Counted from the stretch's first letter, positions 1-13,390 are shown. The stretch: 64,000 nucleotides of DNA from Mytilus californianus (GCF_021869535.1 NW_026262690.1:64488995-64552994); one strand, 5' to 3'. Notes: generated from the sequence alone by a model not told the origin. A program made the numbers and translations.

Positions 1-3000
1 AACAACAACTTTGAAAATCTACAAATACCGAATGGGCCTAACTCCCAAAAAAACCTTCCAGTGGGGCCTTCCCTAAGTTATTACCTTTCATTTGAGCCAT
101 GTCCGGTAGCGAACTTTGCCGTACGAAGCTGGCGAGGCTTACCGAAAGAGTGTAAGGTGGAGACGTATTTTTTTCTATAACAACAACTTTGAAAATCTAC
201 AAATACCGAATGGGCCTAACTCCCAAAAAAACCTTCCAGTGGGGCCTTCCCTAAGTTATTACCTTTCATTTGAGCCATGTCCGGTAGCGAACTTTGCCGT
301 ACGAAGCTGGCGAGGCTTACCGAAAGAGTGTAAGGTGGAGACGTATTTTTTTCTATAACAACAACTTTGAAAATCTACAAATACCGAATGGGCCTAACTC
401 CCAAAAAAACCTTCCAGTGGGGCCTTCCCTAAGTTATTACCTTTCATTTGAGCCATGTCCGGTAGCGAACTTTGCCGTACGAAGCTGGCGAGGCTTACCG
501 AAAGAGTGTAAGGTGGAGACGTATTTTTTTCTATAACAACAACTTTGAAAATCTACAAATACCGAATGGGCCTAACTCCCAAAAAAACCTTCCAGTGGGG
601 CCTTCCCTAAGTTATTACCTTTCATTTGAGCCATGTCCGGTAGCGAACTTTGCCGTACGAAGCTGGCGAGGCTTACCGAAAGAGTGTAAGGTGGAGACGT
701 ATTTTTTTCTATAACAACAACTTTGAAAATCTACAAATACCGAATGGGCCTAACTCCCAAAAAAACCTTCCAGTGGGGCCTTCCCTAAGTTATTACCTTT
801 CATTTGAGCCATGTCCGGTAGCGAACTTTGCCGTACGAAGCTGGCGAGGCTTACCGAAAGAGTGTAAGGTGGAGACGTATTTTTTTCTATAACAACAACT
901 TTGAAAATCTACAAATACCGAATGGGCCTAACTCCCAAAAAAACCTTCCAGTGGGGCCTTCCCTAAGTTATTACCTTTCATTTGAGCCATGTCCGGTAGC
1001 GAACTTTGCCGTACGAAGCTGGCGAGGCTTACCGAAAGAGTGTAAGGTGGAGACGTATTTTTTTCTATAACAACAACTTTGAAAATCTACAAATACCGAA
1101 TGGGCCTAACTCCCAAAAAAACCTTCCAGTGGGGCCTTCCCTAAGTTATTACCTTTCATTTGAGCCATGTCCGGTAGCGAACTTTGCCGTACGAAGCTGG
1201 CGAGGCTTACCGAAAGAGTGTAAGGTGGAGACGTATTTTTTTCTATAACAACAACTTTGAAAATCTACAAATACCGAATGGGCCTAACTCCCAAAAAAAC
1301 CTTCCAGTGGGGCCTTCCCTAAGTTATTACCTTTCATTTGAGCCATGTCCGGTAGCGAACTTTGCCGTACGAAGCTGGCGAGGCTTACCGAAAGAGTGTA
1401 AGGTGGAGACGTATTTTTTTCTATAACAACAACTTTGAAAATCTACAAATACCGAATGGGCCTAACTCCCAAAAAAACCTTCCAGTGGGGCCTTCCCTAA
1501 GTTATTACCTTTCATTTGAGCCATGTCCGGTAGCGAACTTTGCCGTACGAAGCTGGCGAGGCTTACCGAAAGAGTGTAAGGTGGAGACGTATTTTTTTCT
1601 ATAACAACAACTTTGAAAATCTACAAATACCGAATGGGCCTAACTCCCAAAAAAACCTTCCAGTGGGGCCTTCCCTAAGTTATTACCTTTCATTTGAGCC
1701 ATGTCCGGTAGCGAACTTTGCCGTACGAAGCTGGCGAGGCTTACCGAAAGAGTGTAAGGTGGAGACGTATTTTTTTCTATAACAACAACTTTGAAAATCT
1801 ACAAATACCGAATGGGCCTAACTCCCAAAAAAACCTTCCAGTGGGGCCTTCCCTAAGTTATTACCTTTCATTTGAGCCATGTCCGGTAGCGAACTTTGCC
1901 GTACGAAGCTGGCGAGGCTTACCGAAAGAGTGTAAGGTGGAGACGTATTTTTTTCTATAACAACAACTTTGAAAATCTACAAATACCGAATGGGCCTAAC
2001 TCCCAAAAAAACCTTCCAGTGGGGCCTTCCCTAAGTTATTACCTTTCATTTGAGCCATGTCCGGTAGCGAACTTTGCCGTACGAAGCTGGCGAGGCTTAC
2101 CGAAAGAGTGTAAGGTGGAGACGTATTTTTTTCTATAACAACAACTTTGAAAATCTACAAATACCGAATGGGCCTAACTCCCAAAAAAACCTTCCAGTGG
2201 GGCCTTCCCTAAGTTATTACCTTTCATTTGAGCCATGTCCGGTAGCGAACTTTGCCGTACGAAGCTGGCGAGGCTTACCGAAAGAGTGTAAGGTGGAGAC
2301 GTATTTTTTTCTATAACAACAACTTTGAAAATCTACAAATACCGAATGGGCCTAACTCCCAAAAAAACCTTCCAGTGGGGCCTTCCCTAAGTTATTACCT
2401 TTCATTTGAGCCATGTCCGGTAGCGAACTTTGCCGTACGAAGCTGGCGAGGCTTACCGAAAGAGTGTAAGGTGGAGACGTATTTTTTTCTATAACAACAA
2501 CTTTGAAAATCTACAAATACCGAATGGGCCTAACTCCCAAAAAAACCTTCCAGTGGGGCCTTCCCTAAGTTATTACCTTTCATTTGAGCCATGTCCGGTA
2601 GCGAACTTTGCCGTACGAAGCTGGCGAGGCTTACCGAAAGAGTGTAAGGTGGAGACGTATTTTTTTCTATAACAACAACTTTGAAAATCTACAAATACCG
2701 AATGGGCCTAACTCCCAAAAAAACCTTCCAGTGGGGCCTTCCCTAAGTTATTACCTTTCATTTGAGCCATGTCCGGTAGCGAACTTTGCCGTACGAAGCT
2801 GGCGAGGCTTACCGAAAGAGTGTAAGGTGGAGACGTATTTTTTTCTATAACAACAACTTTGAAAATCTACAAATACCGAATGGGCCTAACTCCCAAAAAA
2901 ACCTTCCAGTGGGGCCTTCCCTAAGTTATTACCTTTCATTTGAGCCATGTCCGGTAGCGAACTTTGCCGTACGAAGCTGGCGAGGCTTACCGAAAGAGTG

Positions 3001-6000
3001 TAAGGTGGAGACGTATTTTTTTCTATAACAACAACTTTGAAAATCTACAAATACCGAATGGGCCTAACTCCCAAAAAAACCTTCCAGTGGGGCCTTCCCT
3101 AAGTTATTACCTTTCATTTGAGCCATGTCCGGTAGCGAACTTTGCCGTACGAAGCTGGCGAGGCTTACCGAAAGAGTGTAAGGTGGAGACGTATTTTTTT
3201 CTATAACAACAACTTTGAAAATCTACAAATACCGAATGGGCCTAACTCCCAAAAAAACCTTCCAGTGGGGCCTTCCCTAAGTTATTACCTTTCATTTGAG
3301 CCATGTCCGGTAGCGAACTTTGCCGTACGAAGCTGGCGAGGCTTACCGAAAGAGTGTAAGGTGGAGACGTATTTTTTTCTATAACAACAACTTTGAAAAT
3401 CTACAAATACCGAATGGGCCTAACTCCCAAAAAAACCTTCCAGTGGGGCCTTCCCTAAGTTATTACCTTTCATTTGAGCCATGTCCGGTAGCGAACTTTG
3501 CCGTACGAAGCTGGCGAGGCTTACCGAAAGAGTGTAAGGTGGAGACGTATTTTTTTCTATAACAACAACTTTGAAAATCTACAAATACCGAATGGGCCTA
3601 ACTCCCAAAAAAACCTTCCAGTGGGGCCTTCCCTAAGTTATTACCTTTCATTTGAGCCATGTCCGGTAGCGAACTTTGCCGTACGAAGCTGGCGAGGCTT
3701 ACCGAAAGAGTGTAAGGTGGAGACGTATTTTTTTCTATAACAACAACTTTGAAAATCTACAAATACCGAATGGGCCTAACTCCCAAAAAAACCTTCCAGT
3801 GGGGCCTTCCCTAAGTTATTACCTTTCATTTGAGCCATGTCCGGTAGCGAACTTTGCCGTACGAAGCTGGCGAGGCTTACCGAAAGAGTGTAAGGTGGAG
3901 ACGTATTTTTTTCTATAACAACAACTTTGAAAATCTACAAATACCGAATGGGCCTAACTCCCAAAAAAACCTTCCAGTGGGGCCTTCCCTAAGTTATTAC
4001 CTTTCATTTGAGCCATGTCCGGTAGCGAACTTTGCCGTACGAAGCTGGCGAGGCTTACCGAAAGAGTGTAAGGTGGAGACGTATTTTTTTCTATAACAAC
4101 AACTTTGAAAATCTACAAATACCGAATGGGCCTAACTCCCAAAAAAACCTTCCAGTGGGGCCTTCCCTAAGTTATTACCTTTCATTTGAGCCATGTCCGG
4201 TAGCGAACTTTGCCGTACGAAGCTGGCGAGGCTTACCGAAAGAGTGTAAGGTGGAGACGTATTTTTTTCTATAACAACAACTTTGAAAATCTACAAATAC
4301 CGAATGGGCCTAACTCCCAAAAAAAACCTTCCAGTGGGGCCTTCCCTAAGTTATTACCTTTCATTTGAGCCATGTCCGGTAGCGAACTTTGCCGTACGAA
4401 GCTGGCGAGGCTTACCGAAAGAGTGTAAGGTGGAGACGTATTTTTTTCTATAACAACAACTTTGAAAATCTACAAATACCGAATGGGCCTAACTCCCAAA
4501 AAAACCTTCCAGTGGGGCCTTCCCTAAGTTATTACCTTTCATTTGAGCCATGTCCGGTAGCGAACTTTGCCGTACGAAGCTGGCGAGGCTTACCGAAAGA
4601 GTGTAAGGTGGAGACGTATTTTTTTCTATAACAACAACTTTGAAAATCTACAAATACCGAATGGGCCTAACTCCCAAAAAAACCTTCCAGTGGGGCCTTC
4701 CCTAAGTTATTACCTTTCATTTGAGCCATGTCCGGTAGCGAACTTTGCCGTACGAAGCTGTCGAGGCTTACCGAAAGAGTGTAAGGTGGAGACGTATTTT
4801 TTTCTATAACAACAACTTTGAAAATCTACAAATACCGAATGGGCCTAACTCCCAAAAAAACCTTCCAGTGGGGCCTTCCCTAAGTTATTACCTTTCATTT
4901 GAGCCATGTCCGGTAGCGAACTTTGCCGTACGAAGCTGGCGAGGCTTACCGAAAGAGTGTAAGGTGGAGACGTATTTTTTTCTATAACAACAACTTTGAA
5001 AATCTACAAATACCGAATGGGCCTAACTCCCAAAAAAACCTTCCAGTGGGGCCTTCCCTAAGTTATTACCTTTCATTTGAGCCATGTCCGGTAGCGAACT
5101 TTGCCGTACGAAGCTGGCGAGGCTTACCGAAAGAGTGTAAGGTGGAGACGTATTTTTTTCTATAACAACAACTTTGAAAATCTACAAATACCGAATGGGC
5201 CTAACTCCCAAAAAAACCTTCCAGTGGGGCCTTCCCTAAGTTATTACCTTTCATTTGAGCCATGTCCGGTAGCGAACTTTGCCGTACGAAGCTGGCGAGG
5301 CTTACCGAAAGAGTGTAAGGTGGAGACGTATTTTTTTCTATAACAACAACTTTGAAAATCTACAAATACCGAATGGGTCTAACTCCCAAAAAAACCTTCC
5401 AGTGGGGCCTTCCCTAAGTTATTACCTTTCATTTGAGCCATGTCCGGTAGCGAACTTTGCCGCACGAAGCTGGCGAGGCTTACCGAAAGAGTGTAAGGTG
5501 GAGACGTATTTTTTTCTATAACAACAACTTTGAAAATCTACAAATACCGAATGGGCCTAACTCCCAAAAAAACCTTCCAGTGGGGCCTTCCCTAAGTTAT
5601 TACCTTTCATTTGAGCCATGTCCGGTAGCGAACTTTGCCGTACGAAGCTGGCGAGGCTTACCGAAAGAGTGTAAGGTGGAGACGTATTTTTTTCTATAAC
5701 AACAACTTTGAAAATCTACAAATACCGAATGGGCCTAACTCCCAAAAAAAACCTTCCAGTGGGGCCTTCCCTAAGTTATTACCTTTCATTTGAGCCATGT
5801 CCGGTAGCGAACTTTGCCGTACGAAGCTGGCGAGGCTTACCGAAAGAGTGTAAGGTGGAGACGTATTTTTTTCTATAACAACAACTTTGAAAATCTACAA
5901 ATACCGAATGGGCCTAACTCCCAAAAAAACCTTCCAGTGGGGCCTTCCCTAAGTTATTACCTTTCATTTGAGCCATGTCCGGTAGCGAACTTTGCCGTAC

Positions 6001-9000
6001 GAAGCTGGCGAGGCTTACCGAAAGAGTGTAAGGTGGAGACGTATTTTTTTCTATAACAACAACTTTGAAAATCTACAAATACCGAATGGGCCTAACTCCC
6101 AAAAAAACCTTCCAGTGGGGCCTTCCCTAAGTTATTACCTTTCATTTGAGCCATGTCCGGTAGCGAACTTTGCCGTACGAAGCTGGCGAGGCTTACCGAA
6201 AGAGTGTAAGGTGGAGACGTATTTTTTTCTATAACAACAACTTTGAAAATCTACAAATACCGAATGGGCCTAACTCCCAAAAAAACCTTCCAGTGGGGCC
6301 TTCCCTAAGTTATTACCTTTCATTTGAGCCATGTCCGGTAGCGAACTTTGCCGTACGAAGCTGGCGAGGCTTACCGAAAGAGTGTAAGGTGGAGACGTAT
6401 TTTTTTCTATAACAACAACTTTGAAAATCTACAAATACCGAATGGGCCTAACTCCCAAAAAAACCTTCCAGTGGGGCCTTCCCTAAGTTATTACCTTTCA
6501 TTTGAGCCATGTCCGGTAGCGAACTTTGCCGTACGAAGCTGGCGAGGCTTACCGAAAGAGTGTAAGGTGGAGACGTATTTTTTTCTATAACAACAACTTT
6601 GAAAATCTACAAATACCGAATGGGCCTAACTCCCAAAAAAACCTTCCAGTGGGGCCTTCCCTAAGTTATTACCTTTCATTTGAGCCATGTCCGGTAGCGA
6701 ACTTTGCCGTACGAAGCTGGCGAGGCTTACCGAAAGAGTGTAAGGTGGAGACGTATTTTTTTCTATAACAACAACTTTGAAAATCTACAAATACCGAATG
6801 GGCCTAACTCCCAAAAAAAACCTTCCAGTGGGGCCTTCCCTAAGTTATTACCTTTCATTTGAGCCATGTCCGGTAGCGAACTTTGCCGTACGAAGCTGGC
6901 GAGGCTTACCGAAAGAGTGTAAGGTGGAGACGTATTTTTTTCTATAACAACAACTTTGAAAATCTACAAATACCGAATGGGCCTAACTCCCAAAAAAACC
7001 TTCCAGTGGGGCCTTCCCTAAGTTATTACCTTTCATTTGAGCCATGTCCGGTAGCGAACTTTGCCGTACGAAGCTGGCGAGGCTTACCGAAAGAGTGTAA
7101 GGTGGAGACGTATTTTTTTCTATAACAACAACTTTGAAAATCTACAAATACCGAATGGGCCTAACTCCCAAAAAAACCTTCCAGTGGGGCCTTCCCTAAG
7201 TTATTACCTTTCATTTGAGCCATGTCCGGTAGCGAACTTTGCCGTACGAAGCTGGCGAGGCTTACCGAAAGAGTGTAAGGTGGAGACGTATTTTTTTCTA
7301 TAACAACAACTTTGAAAATCTACAAATACCGAATGGGCCTAACTCCCAAAAAAACCTTCCAGTGGGGCCTTCCCTAAGTTATTACCTTTCATTTGAGCCA
7401 TGTCCGGTAGCGAACTTTGCCGTACGAAGCTGGCGAGGCTTACCGAAAGAGTGTAAGGTGGAGACGTATTTTTTTCTATAACAACAACTTTGAAAATCTA
7501 CAAATACCGAATGGGCCTAACTCCCAAAAAAACCTTCCAGTGGGGCCTTCCCTAAGTTATTACCTTTCATTTGAGCCATGTCCGGTAGCGAACTTTGCCG
7601 TACGAAGCTGGCGAGGCTTACCGAAAGAGTGTAAGGTGGAGACGTATTTTTTTCTATAACAACAACTTTGAAAATCTACAAATACCGAATGGGCCTAACT
7701 CCCAAAAAAACCTTCCAGTGGGGCCTTCCCTAAGTTATTACCTTTCATTTGAGCCATGTCCGGTAGCGAACTTTGCCGTACGAAGCTGGCGAGGCTTACC
7801 GAAAGAGTGTAAGGTGGAGACGTATTTTTTTCTATAACAACAACTTTGAAAATCTACAAATACCGAATGGGCCTAACTCCCAAAAAAACCTTCCAGTGGG
7901 GCCTTCCCTAAGTTATTACCTTTCATTTGAGCCATGTCCGGTAGCGAACTTTGCCGTACCAAGCTGGCGAGGCTTACCGAAAGAGTGTAAGGTGGAGACG
8001 TATTTTTTTCTATAACAACAACTTTGAAAATCTACAAATACCGAATGGGCCTAACTCCCAAAAAAACCTTCCAGTGGGGCCTTCCCTAAGTTATTACCTT
8101 TCATTTGAGCCATGTCCGGTAGCGAACTTTGCCGTACGAAGCTGGCGAGGCTTACCGAAAGAGTGTAAGGTGGAGACGTATTTTTTTCTATAACAACAAC
8201 TTTGAAAATCTACAAATACCGAATGGGCCTAACTCCCAAAAAAACCTTCCAGTGGGGCCTTCCCTAAGTTATTACCTTTCATTTGAGCCATGTCCGGTAG
8301 CGAACTTTGCCGTACGAAGCTGGCGAGGCTTACCGAAAGAGTGTAAGGTGGAGACGTATTTTTTTCTATAACAACAACTTTGAAAATCTACAAATACCGA
8401 ATGGGCCTAACTCCCAAAAAAACCTTCCAGTGGGGCCTTCCCTAAGTTATTACCTTTCATTTGAGCCATGTCCGGTAGCGAACTTTGCCGTACGAAGCTG
8501 GCGAGGCTTACCGAAAGAGTGTAAGGTGGAGACGTATTTTTTTCTATAACAACAACTTTGAAAATCTACAAATACCGAATGGGCCTAACTCCCAAAAAAA
8601 CCTTCCAGTGGGGCCTTCCCTAAGTTATTACCTTTCATTTGAGCCATGTCCGGTAGCGAACTTTGCCGTACGAAGCTGGCGAGGCTTACCGAAAGAGTGT
8701 AAGGTGGAGACGTATTTTTTTCTATAACAACAACTTTGAAAATCTACAAATACCGAATGGGCCTAACTCCCAAAAAAACCTTCCAGTGGGGCCTTCCCTA
8801 AGTTATTACCTTTCATTTGAGCCATGTCCGGTAGCGAACTTTGCCGTACGAAGCTGGCGAGGCTTACCGAAAGAGTGTAAGGTGGAGACGTATTTTTTTC
8901 TATAACAACAACTTTGAAAATCTACAAATACCGAATGGGCCTAACTCCCAAAAAAACCTTCCAGTGGGGCCTTCCCTAAGTTATTACCTTTCATTTGAGC

Positions 9001-11944
9001 CATGTCCGGTAGCGAACTTTGCCGTACGAAGCTGGCGAGGCTTACCGAAAGAGTGTAAGGTGGAGACGTATTTTTTTCTATAACAACAACTTTGAAAATC
9101 TACAAATACCGAATGGGCCTAACTCCCAAAAAAACCTTCCAGTGGGGCCTTCCCTAAGTTATTACCTTTCATTTGAGCCATGTCCGGTAGCGAACTTTGC
9201 CGTACGAAGCTGGCGAGGCTTACCGAAAGAGTGTAAGGTGGAGACGTATTTTTTTCTATAACAACAACTTTGAAAATCTACAAATACCGAATGGGCCTAA
9301 CTCCCAAAAAAACCTTCCAGTGGGGCCTTCCCTAAGTTATTACCTTTCATTTGAGCCATGTCCGGTAGCGAACTTTGCCGTACGAAGCTGGCGAGGCTTA
9401 CCGAAAGAGTGTAAGGTGGAGACGTATTTTTTTCTATAACAACAACTTTGAAAATCTACAAATACCGAATGGGCCTAACTCCCAAAAAAACCTTCCAGTG
9501 GGGCCTTCCCTAAGTTATTACCTTTCATTTGAGCCATGTCCGGTAGCGAACTTTGCCGTACGAAGCTGGCGAGGCTTACCGAAAGAGTGTAAGGTGGAGA
9601 CGTATTTTTTTCTATAACAACAACTTTGAAAATCTACAAATACCGAATGGGCCTAACTCCCAAAAAAACCTTCCAGTGGGGCCTTCCCTAAGTTATTACC
9701 TTTCATTTGAGCCATGTCCGGTAGCGAACTTTGCCGTACGAAGCTGGCGAGGCTTACCGAAAGAGTGTAAGGTGGAGACGTATTTTTTTCTATAACAACA
9801 ACTTTGAAAATCTACAAATACCGAATGGGCCTAACTCCCAAAAAAACCTTCCAGTGGGGCCTTCCCTAAGTTATTACCTTTCATTTGAGCCATGTCCGGT
9901 AGCGAACTTTGCCGTACGAAGCTGGCGAGGCTTACCGAAAGAGTGTAAGGTGGAGACGTATTTTTTTCTATAACAACAACTTTGAAAATCTACAAATACC
10001 GAATGGGCCTAACTCCCAAAAAAGCCTTCCAGTGGGGCCTTCCCTAAGTTATTACCTTTCATTTGAGCCATGTCCGGTAGCGAACTTTGCCGTACGAAGC
10101 TGGCGAGGCTTACCGAAAGAGTGTAAGGTGGAGACGTATTTTTTTCTATAACAACAACTTTGAAAATCTACAAATACCGAATGGGCCTAACTCCCAAAAA
10201 AACCTTCCAGTGGGGCCTTCCCTAAGTTATTACCTTTCATTTGAGCCATGTCCGGTAGCGAACTTTGCCGTACGAAGCTGGCGAGGCTTACCGAAAGAGT
10301 GTAACGTGGAGACGTATTTTTTTCTATAACAACAACTTTGAAAATCTACAAATACCGAATGGGCCTAACTCCCAAAAAAACCTTCCAGTGGGGCCTTCCC
10401 TAAGTTATTACCTTTCATTTGAGCCATGTCCGGTAGCGAACTTTGCCGTACGAAGCTGGCGAGGCTTACCGAAAGAGTGTAACGTGGAGACGTATTTTTT
10501 TCTATAACAACAACTTTGAAAATCTACAAATACCGAATGGGCCTAACTCCCAAAAAAACCTTCCAGTGGGGCCTTCCCTAAGTTATTACCTTTCATTTGA
10601 GCCATGTCCGGTAGCGAACTTTGCCGTACGAAGCTGGCGAGGCTTACCGAAAGAGTGTAAGGTGGAGACGTATTTTTTTCTATAACAACAACTTTGAAAA
10701 TCTACAAATACCGAATGGGCCTAACTCCCAAAAAAACCTTCCAGTGGGGCCTTCCCTAAGTTATTACCTTTCATTTGAGCCATGTCCGGTAGCGAACTTT
10801 GCCGTACGAAGCTGGCGAGGCTTACCGAAAGAGTGTAAGGTGGAGACGTATTTTTTTCTATAACAACAACTTTGAAAATCTACAAATACCGAATGGGCCT
10901 AAATCCCAAAAAAACCTTCCAGTGGGGCCTTCCCTAAGTTATTACCTTTCATTTGAGCCATGTCCGGTAGCGAACTTTGCCGTACGAAGCTGGCGAGGCT
11001 TACCGAAAGAGTGTAAGGTGGAGACGTATTTTTTTCTATAACAACAACTTTGAAAATCTACAAATACCGAATGGGCCTAACTCCCAAAAAAACCTTCCAG
11101 TGGGGCCTTCCCTAAGTTATTACCTTTCATTTGAGCCATGTCCGGTAGCGAACTTTGCCGTACGAAGCTGGCGAGGCTTACCGAAAGAGTGTAAGGTGGA
11201 GACGTATTTTTTTCTATAACAACAACTTTGAAAATCTACAAATACCGAATGGGCCTAACTCCCAAAAAAACCTTCCAGTGGGGCCTTCCCTAAGTTATTA
11301 CCTTTCATTTGAGCCATGTCCGGTAGCGAACTTTGCCGTACGAAGCTGGCGAGGCTTACCGAAAGAGTGTAAGGTGGAGACGTATTTTTTTCTATAACAA
11401 CAACTTTGAAAATCTACAAATACCGAATGGGCCTAACTCCCAAAAAAACCTTCCAGTGGGGCCTTCCCTAAGTTATTACCTTTCATTTGAGCCATGTCCG
11501 GTAGCGAACTTTGCCGTACGAAGCTGGCGAGGCTTACCGAAAGAGTGTAAGGTGGAGACGTATTTTTTTCTATAACAACAACTTTGAAAATCTACAAATA
11601 CCGAATGGGCCTAACTCCCAAAAAAACCTTCCAGTGGGGCCTTCCCTAAGTTATTACCTTTCATTTGAGCCATGTCCGGTAGCGAACTTTGCCGTACGAA
11701 GCTGGCGAGGCTTACCGAAAGAGTGTAAGGTGGCGACGTATTTTTTTCTATAACAACAACTTTGAAAATCTACAAATACCGAATGGGCCTAACTCCCAAA
11801 AAAACCTTCCAGTGGGGCCTTCCCTAAGTTATTACCTTTCATTTGAGCCATGTCCGGTAGCGAACTTTGCCGTACGAAGCTGGCGAGGCTTACCGAAAGA
11901 GTGTAAGGTGGAGACGTATTTTTTTCTATAACAACAACTTTGAA
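1..11944 (+). repeat. 178-bp satellite array 1, forward orientation (about 67 copies)
   Basis: Head-to-tail tandem repeat with a strict 178-bp period and almost no variation; the array runs off the left edge of the window. Each monomer has an A7 tract near monomer position 47, a T7 tract near 168, and a CpG-rich block between about 100 and 165. Copies from 1 to about 4,300 show no substitution that I could see. Elsewhere there are rare single-base changes (for example at 4,761, 5,378, 5,463, 7,960, 10,024, 10,903 and 11,734) and three copies with an extra A (A8 at 4,319, 5,744 and 6,813). Because 178 is not divisible by three, the recurrent 80-codon open frame shifts from copy to copy and is not a gene. 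I do not recognise the family by name. Confidence 0.98.
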
Positions 11945-12690
11945 TCCTAACAATTCCCAAATAGGCCTAACTTCAACAAATATTTTAGTAGGGCCTTCCC
12001 CAAGTTATCACCTTTTATTTGAGCCATGTCCGGTTGCAAACTTTGCCGTACGGAGCTAGCGAGGCTAACCGAAAGAATTTAGGATGTACTCGTATTTTTT
12101 CTCTTACCAGCAACTGTGAAACCCAACAATTGCCAAATGGGCCTAACTCCCCAAAACACATTTCAGTGGGGCCTTCCCCAAGCTCTTACCTTTCATTTGA
12201 GCCATGTCCGGTGGCGATTTTGCCGTAGGGAACTGTACATAAAAAATGAAAAATGTGCCTATACCCATAATTGATAGTTAACTCATACTTTGAACGACCA
12301 GTGAAGTCATCATGTGCATTTTCCAACCCAGGTCTTTATATGTGTTGAAGAAATGGATAATAGTTTTCAATCAAACCACCTGTGGTCAAAAACTTTGCAG
12401 TAGGGAAATGGGAGGATAGCGATTCCTACCACCACCGCTGTGCTGCAAAATGAAACATTGGTTATATTTCTGGTGCACTTTCCCACCCAGGCATTATTAT
12501 GAATAAAAGGGGCTTGGACAAGCTTTAAATTCTACTAGCTGTATGTTAATCTTACCAGTAGGACACTGTATACAAAGACTGAAAATAGTGAGACGAATGT
12601 ACGGTGGACATTTCAACTATTAAAAAAGAAAAAAAAAGAAACATAAACTTTGAACCCCTCCAATCCCTAGTAGTTTCTAAGTAAGTGTAC
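11945..12690 (+). repeat. Decayed forward monomers at the right edge of array 1
   Basis: Two clearly recognisable but diverged monomers lie at 11,945-12,236. They keep the block around the GAGCCATGTCCGGT motif and the CCGTACG / GCGAGGCT / ACCGAAAGA motifs better than the rest of the unit. From 12,237 to about 12,690 the resemblance is fainter. A CAGTAGGGAA-like segment recurs about 175 bp after its counterpart at 12,216, two 'tgca-tttcc-acccagg'-like segments lie about 160 bp apart, and 12,590-12,670 matches the forward order of GGTGGA, an A-rich tract, then CTTTGAACCCC. No gene is visible. Confidence 0.8.
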
Positions 12691-13010
12691 ATTTTCTCGC
12701 ATTGTCTCTGCAAGCATGACCAGCTCTGAACGGCAAATTTAGTCACCGTACATGGCACAACTGAAAGGTAAAAAATCAGAGCAAGGCCCACGGAAATAGA
12801 TTTTTTTGGGGGTTAGAACCTTCTGGGAAATTGATGTGGTTCAAAGTTGGTGTTAAATTTATTTTTTACGTGTCCACCGTTCATTTTTTCGGCAATCTTC
12901 AAAAGGAAATAAAAGGTAATAAATCAGAGCAGGGCCAAATGAAATTCTTTTTCGGGGGTTAGAACCTTCTGGGTGTCGTGAAAATGGGCCAAAAGACTTT
13001 GGAACATTAT
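12691..13010 (-). repeat. Decayed reverse-orientation monomers of the same satellite
   Basis: From about 12,700 the motif order is that of array 2: GCAAGCATGACCAGCTC, then ACGGCAAA, ACATGGC, GAAAGGTAA, GGCCCA, a T-tract with GGGGGTTAG, and GGTTCAAAGTTG. A second, more decayed copy follows at about 12,860-13,000, with GTCCACCGTTC, TTTTTTCGGCAA, AAAGGTAATAA and CGGGGGTTAGAACC. Similarity is patchy, perhaps 60-70 percent by eye. This places the orientation switch near 12,690, to the left of the retrotransposon block. Confidence 0.7.
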
Positions 13011-13206
13011 GTTATGTAATTGTTTCCCATACTTTCCCGCACTATTGTAATGTAACGTACATGTAGCACTATTGTTACTTATCGCACAACGGGTAATTTA
13101 TTACGTTGTGATTGGTTCAACACCGTCTCGTGATGACCCCCTTTAGATCCGTAGAGGGTTAGTAAATTTTATAGTGGGTTCATGACGTTACGTCTACTGT
13201 TAATGG

Positions 13207-13214
13207 TGACGTCA
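13207..13214. promoter_or_regulatory. CRE-like palindrome TGACGTCA
   Basis: A perfect cAMP-response-element palindrome lies in the possible LTR/leader of element 1. A related TGACGTCG lies in the right LTR of element 2 at about 21,226. CRE sites occur in many retroelement promoters, but an 8-bp match alone is weak evidence of function. Confidence 0.25.
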
Positions 13215-13290
13215 TCTATTGATGTTGTTGTATTTCATTGTTTATTTTTCTACAAAACGCTGCAGAAAAAGTCTCGCGTGCGATAAATTC

Positions 13291-13390
13291 GTTATACGGT
13301 TCACTTCTTACCCCCTACGGACCATAGAGGGTGAATAAAATTACTAACCCTTTATGGATCCGTAGGGGGTCAGTAGCGAACCATATAACT
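13291..13390. repeat. Long imperfect hairpin, arms of about 42 bp
   Basis: The left arm at 13,291-13,332 pairs with the right arm at about 13,348-13,390, with roughly seven mismatches and one indel and a loop of about 15 bases. The stem contains ACCCCCTACGGA on one side and TCCGTAGGGGGT on the other. A third related segment at 13,132-13,166 is also inverted relative to the right arm. A shorter inverted pair, TTATCGCAC near 13,079 and GTGCGATAA near 13,278, brackets the same stretch. Confidence 0.75.

Noticed and set aside
1..360. CENP-B-box-like match (CTTCGTACGG region) in the 178-bp monomer
   Set aside because: Only the first six bases agree with the consensus. The required later A and CGGG positions do not match.
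116..11931. Recurrent 80-codon open frames in array 1 (and their minus-strand counterparts in array 2)
   Set aside because: The monomer is 178 bp, which shifts frame in each copy, so the same peptide overlaps itself in successive frames. Decayed copies do not keep the frame, and there is no sign of coding constraint.
1..11944. CRISPR-like array
   Set aside because: The whole 178-bp unit repeats without unique spacers, in a eukaryotic setting.
12552..12791. 79-codon minus-strand frame beside array 1
   Set aside because: It covers decayed satellite monomers on both sides of the orientation switch and reads as translated repeat.
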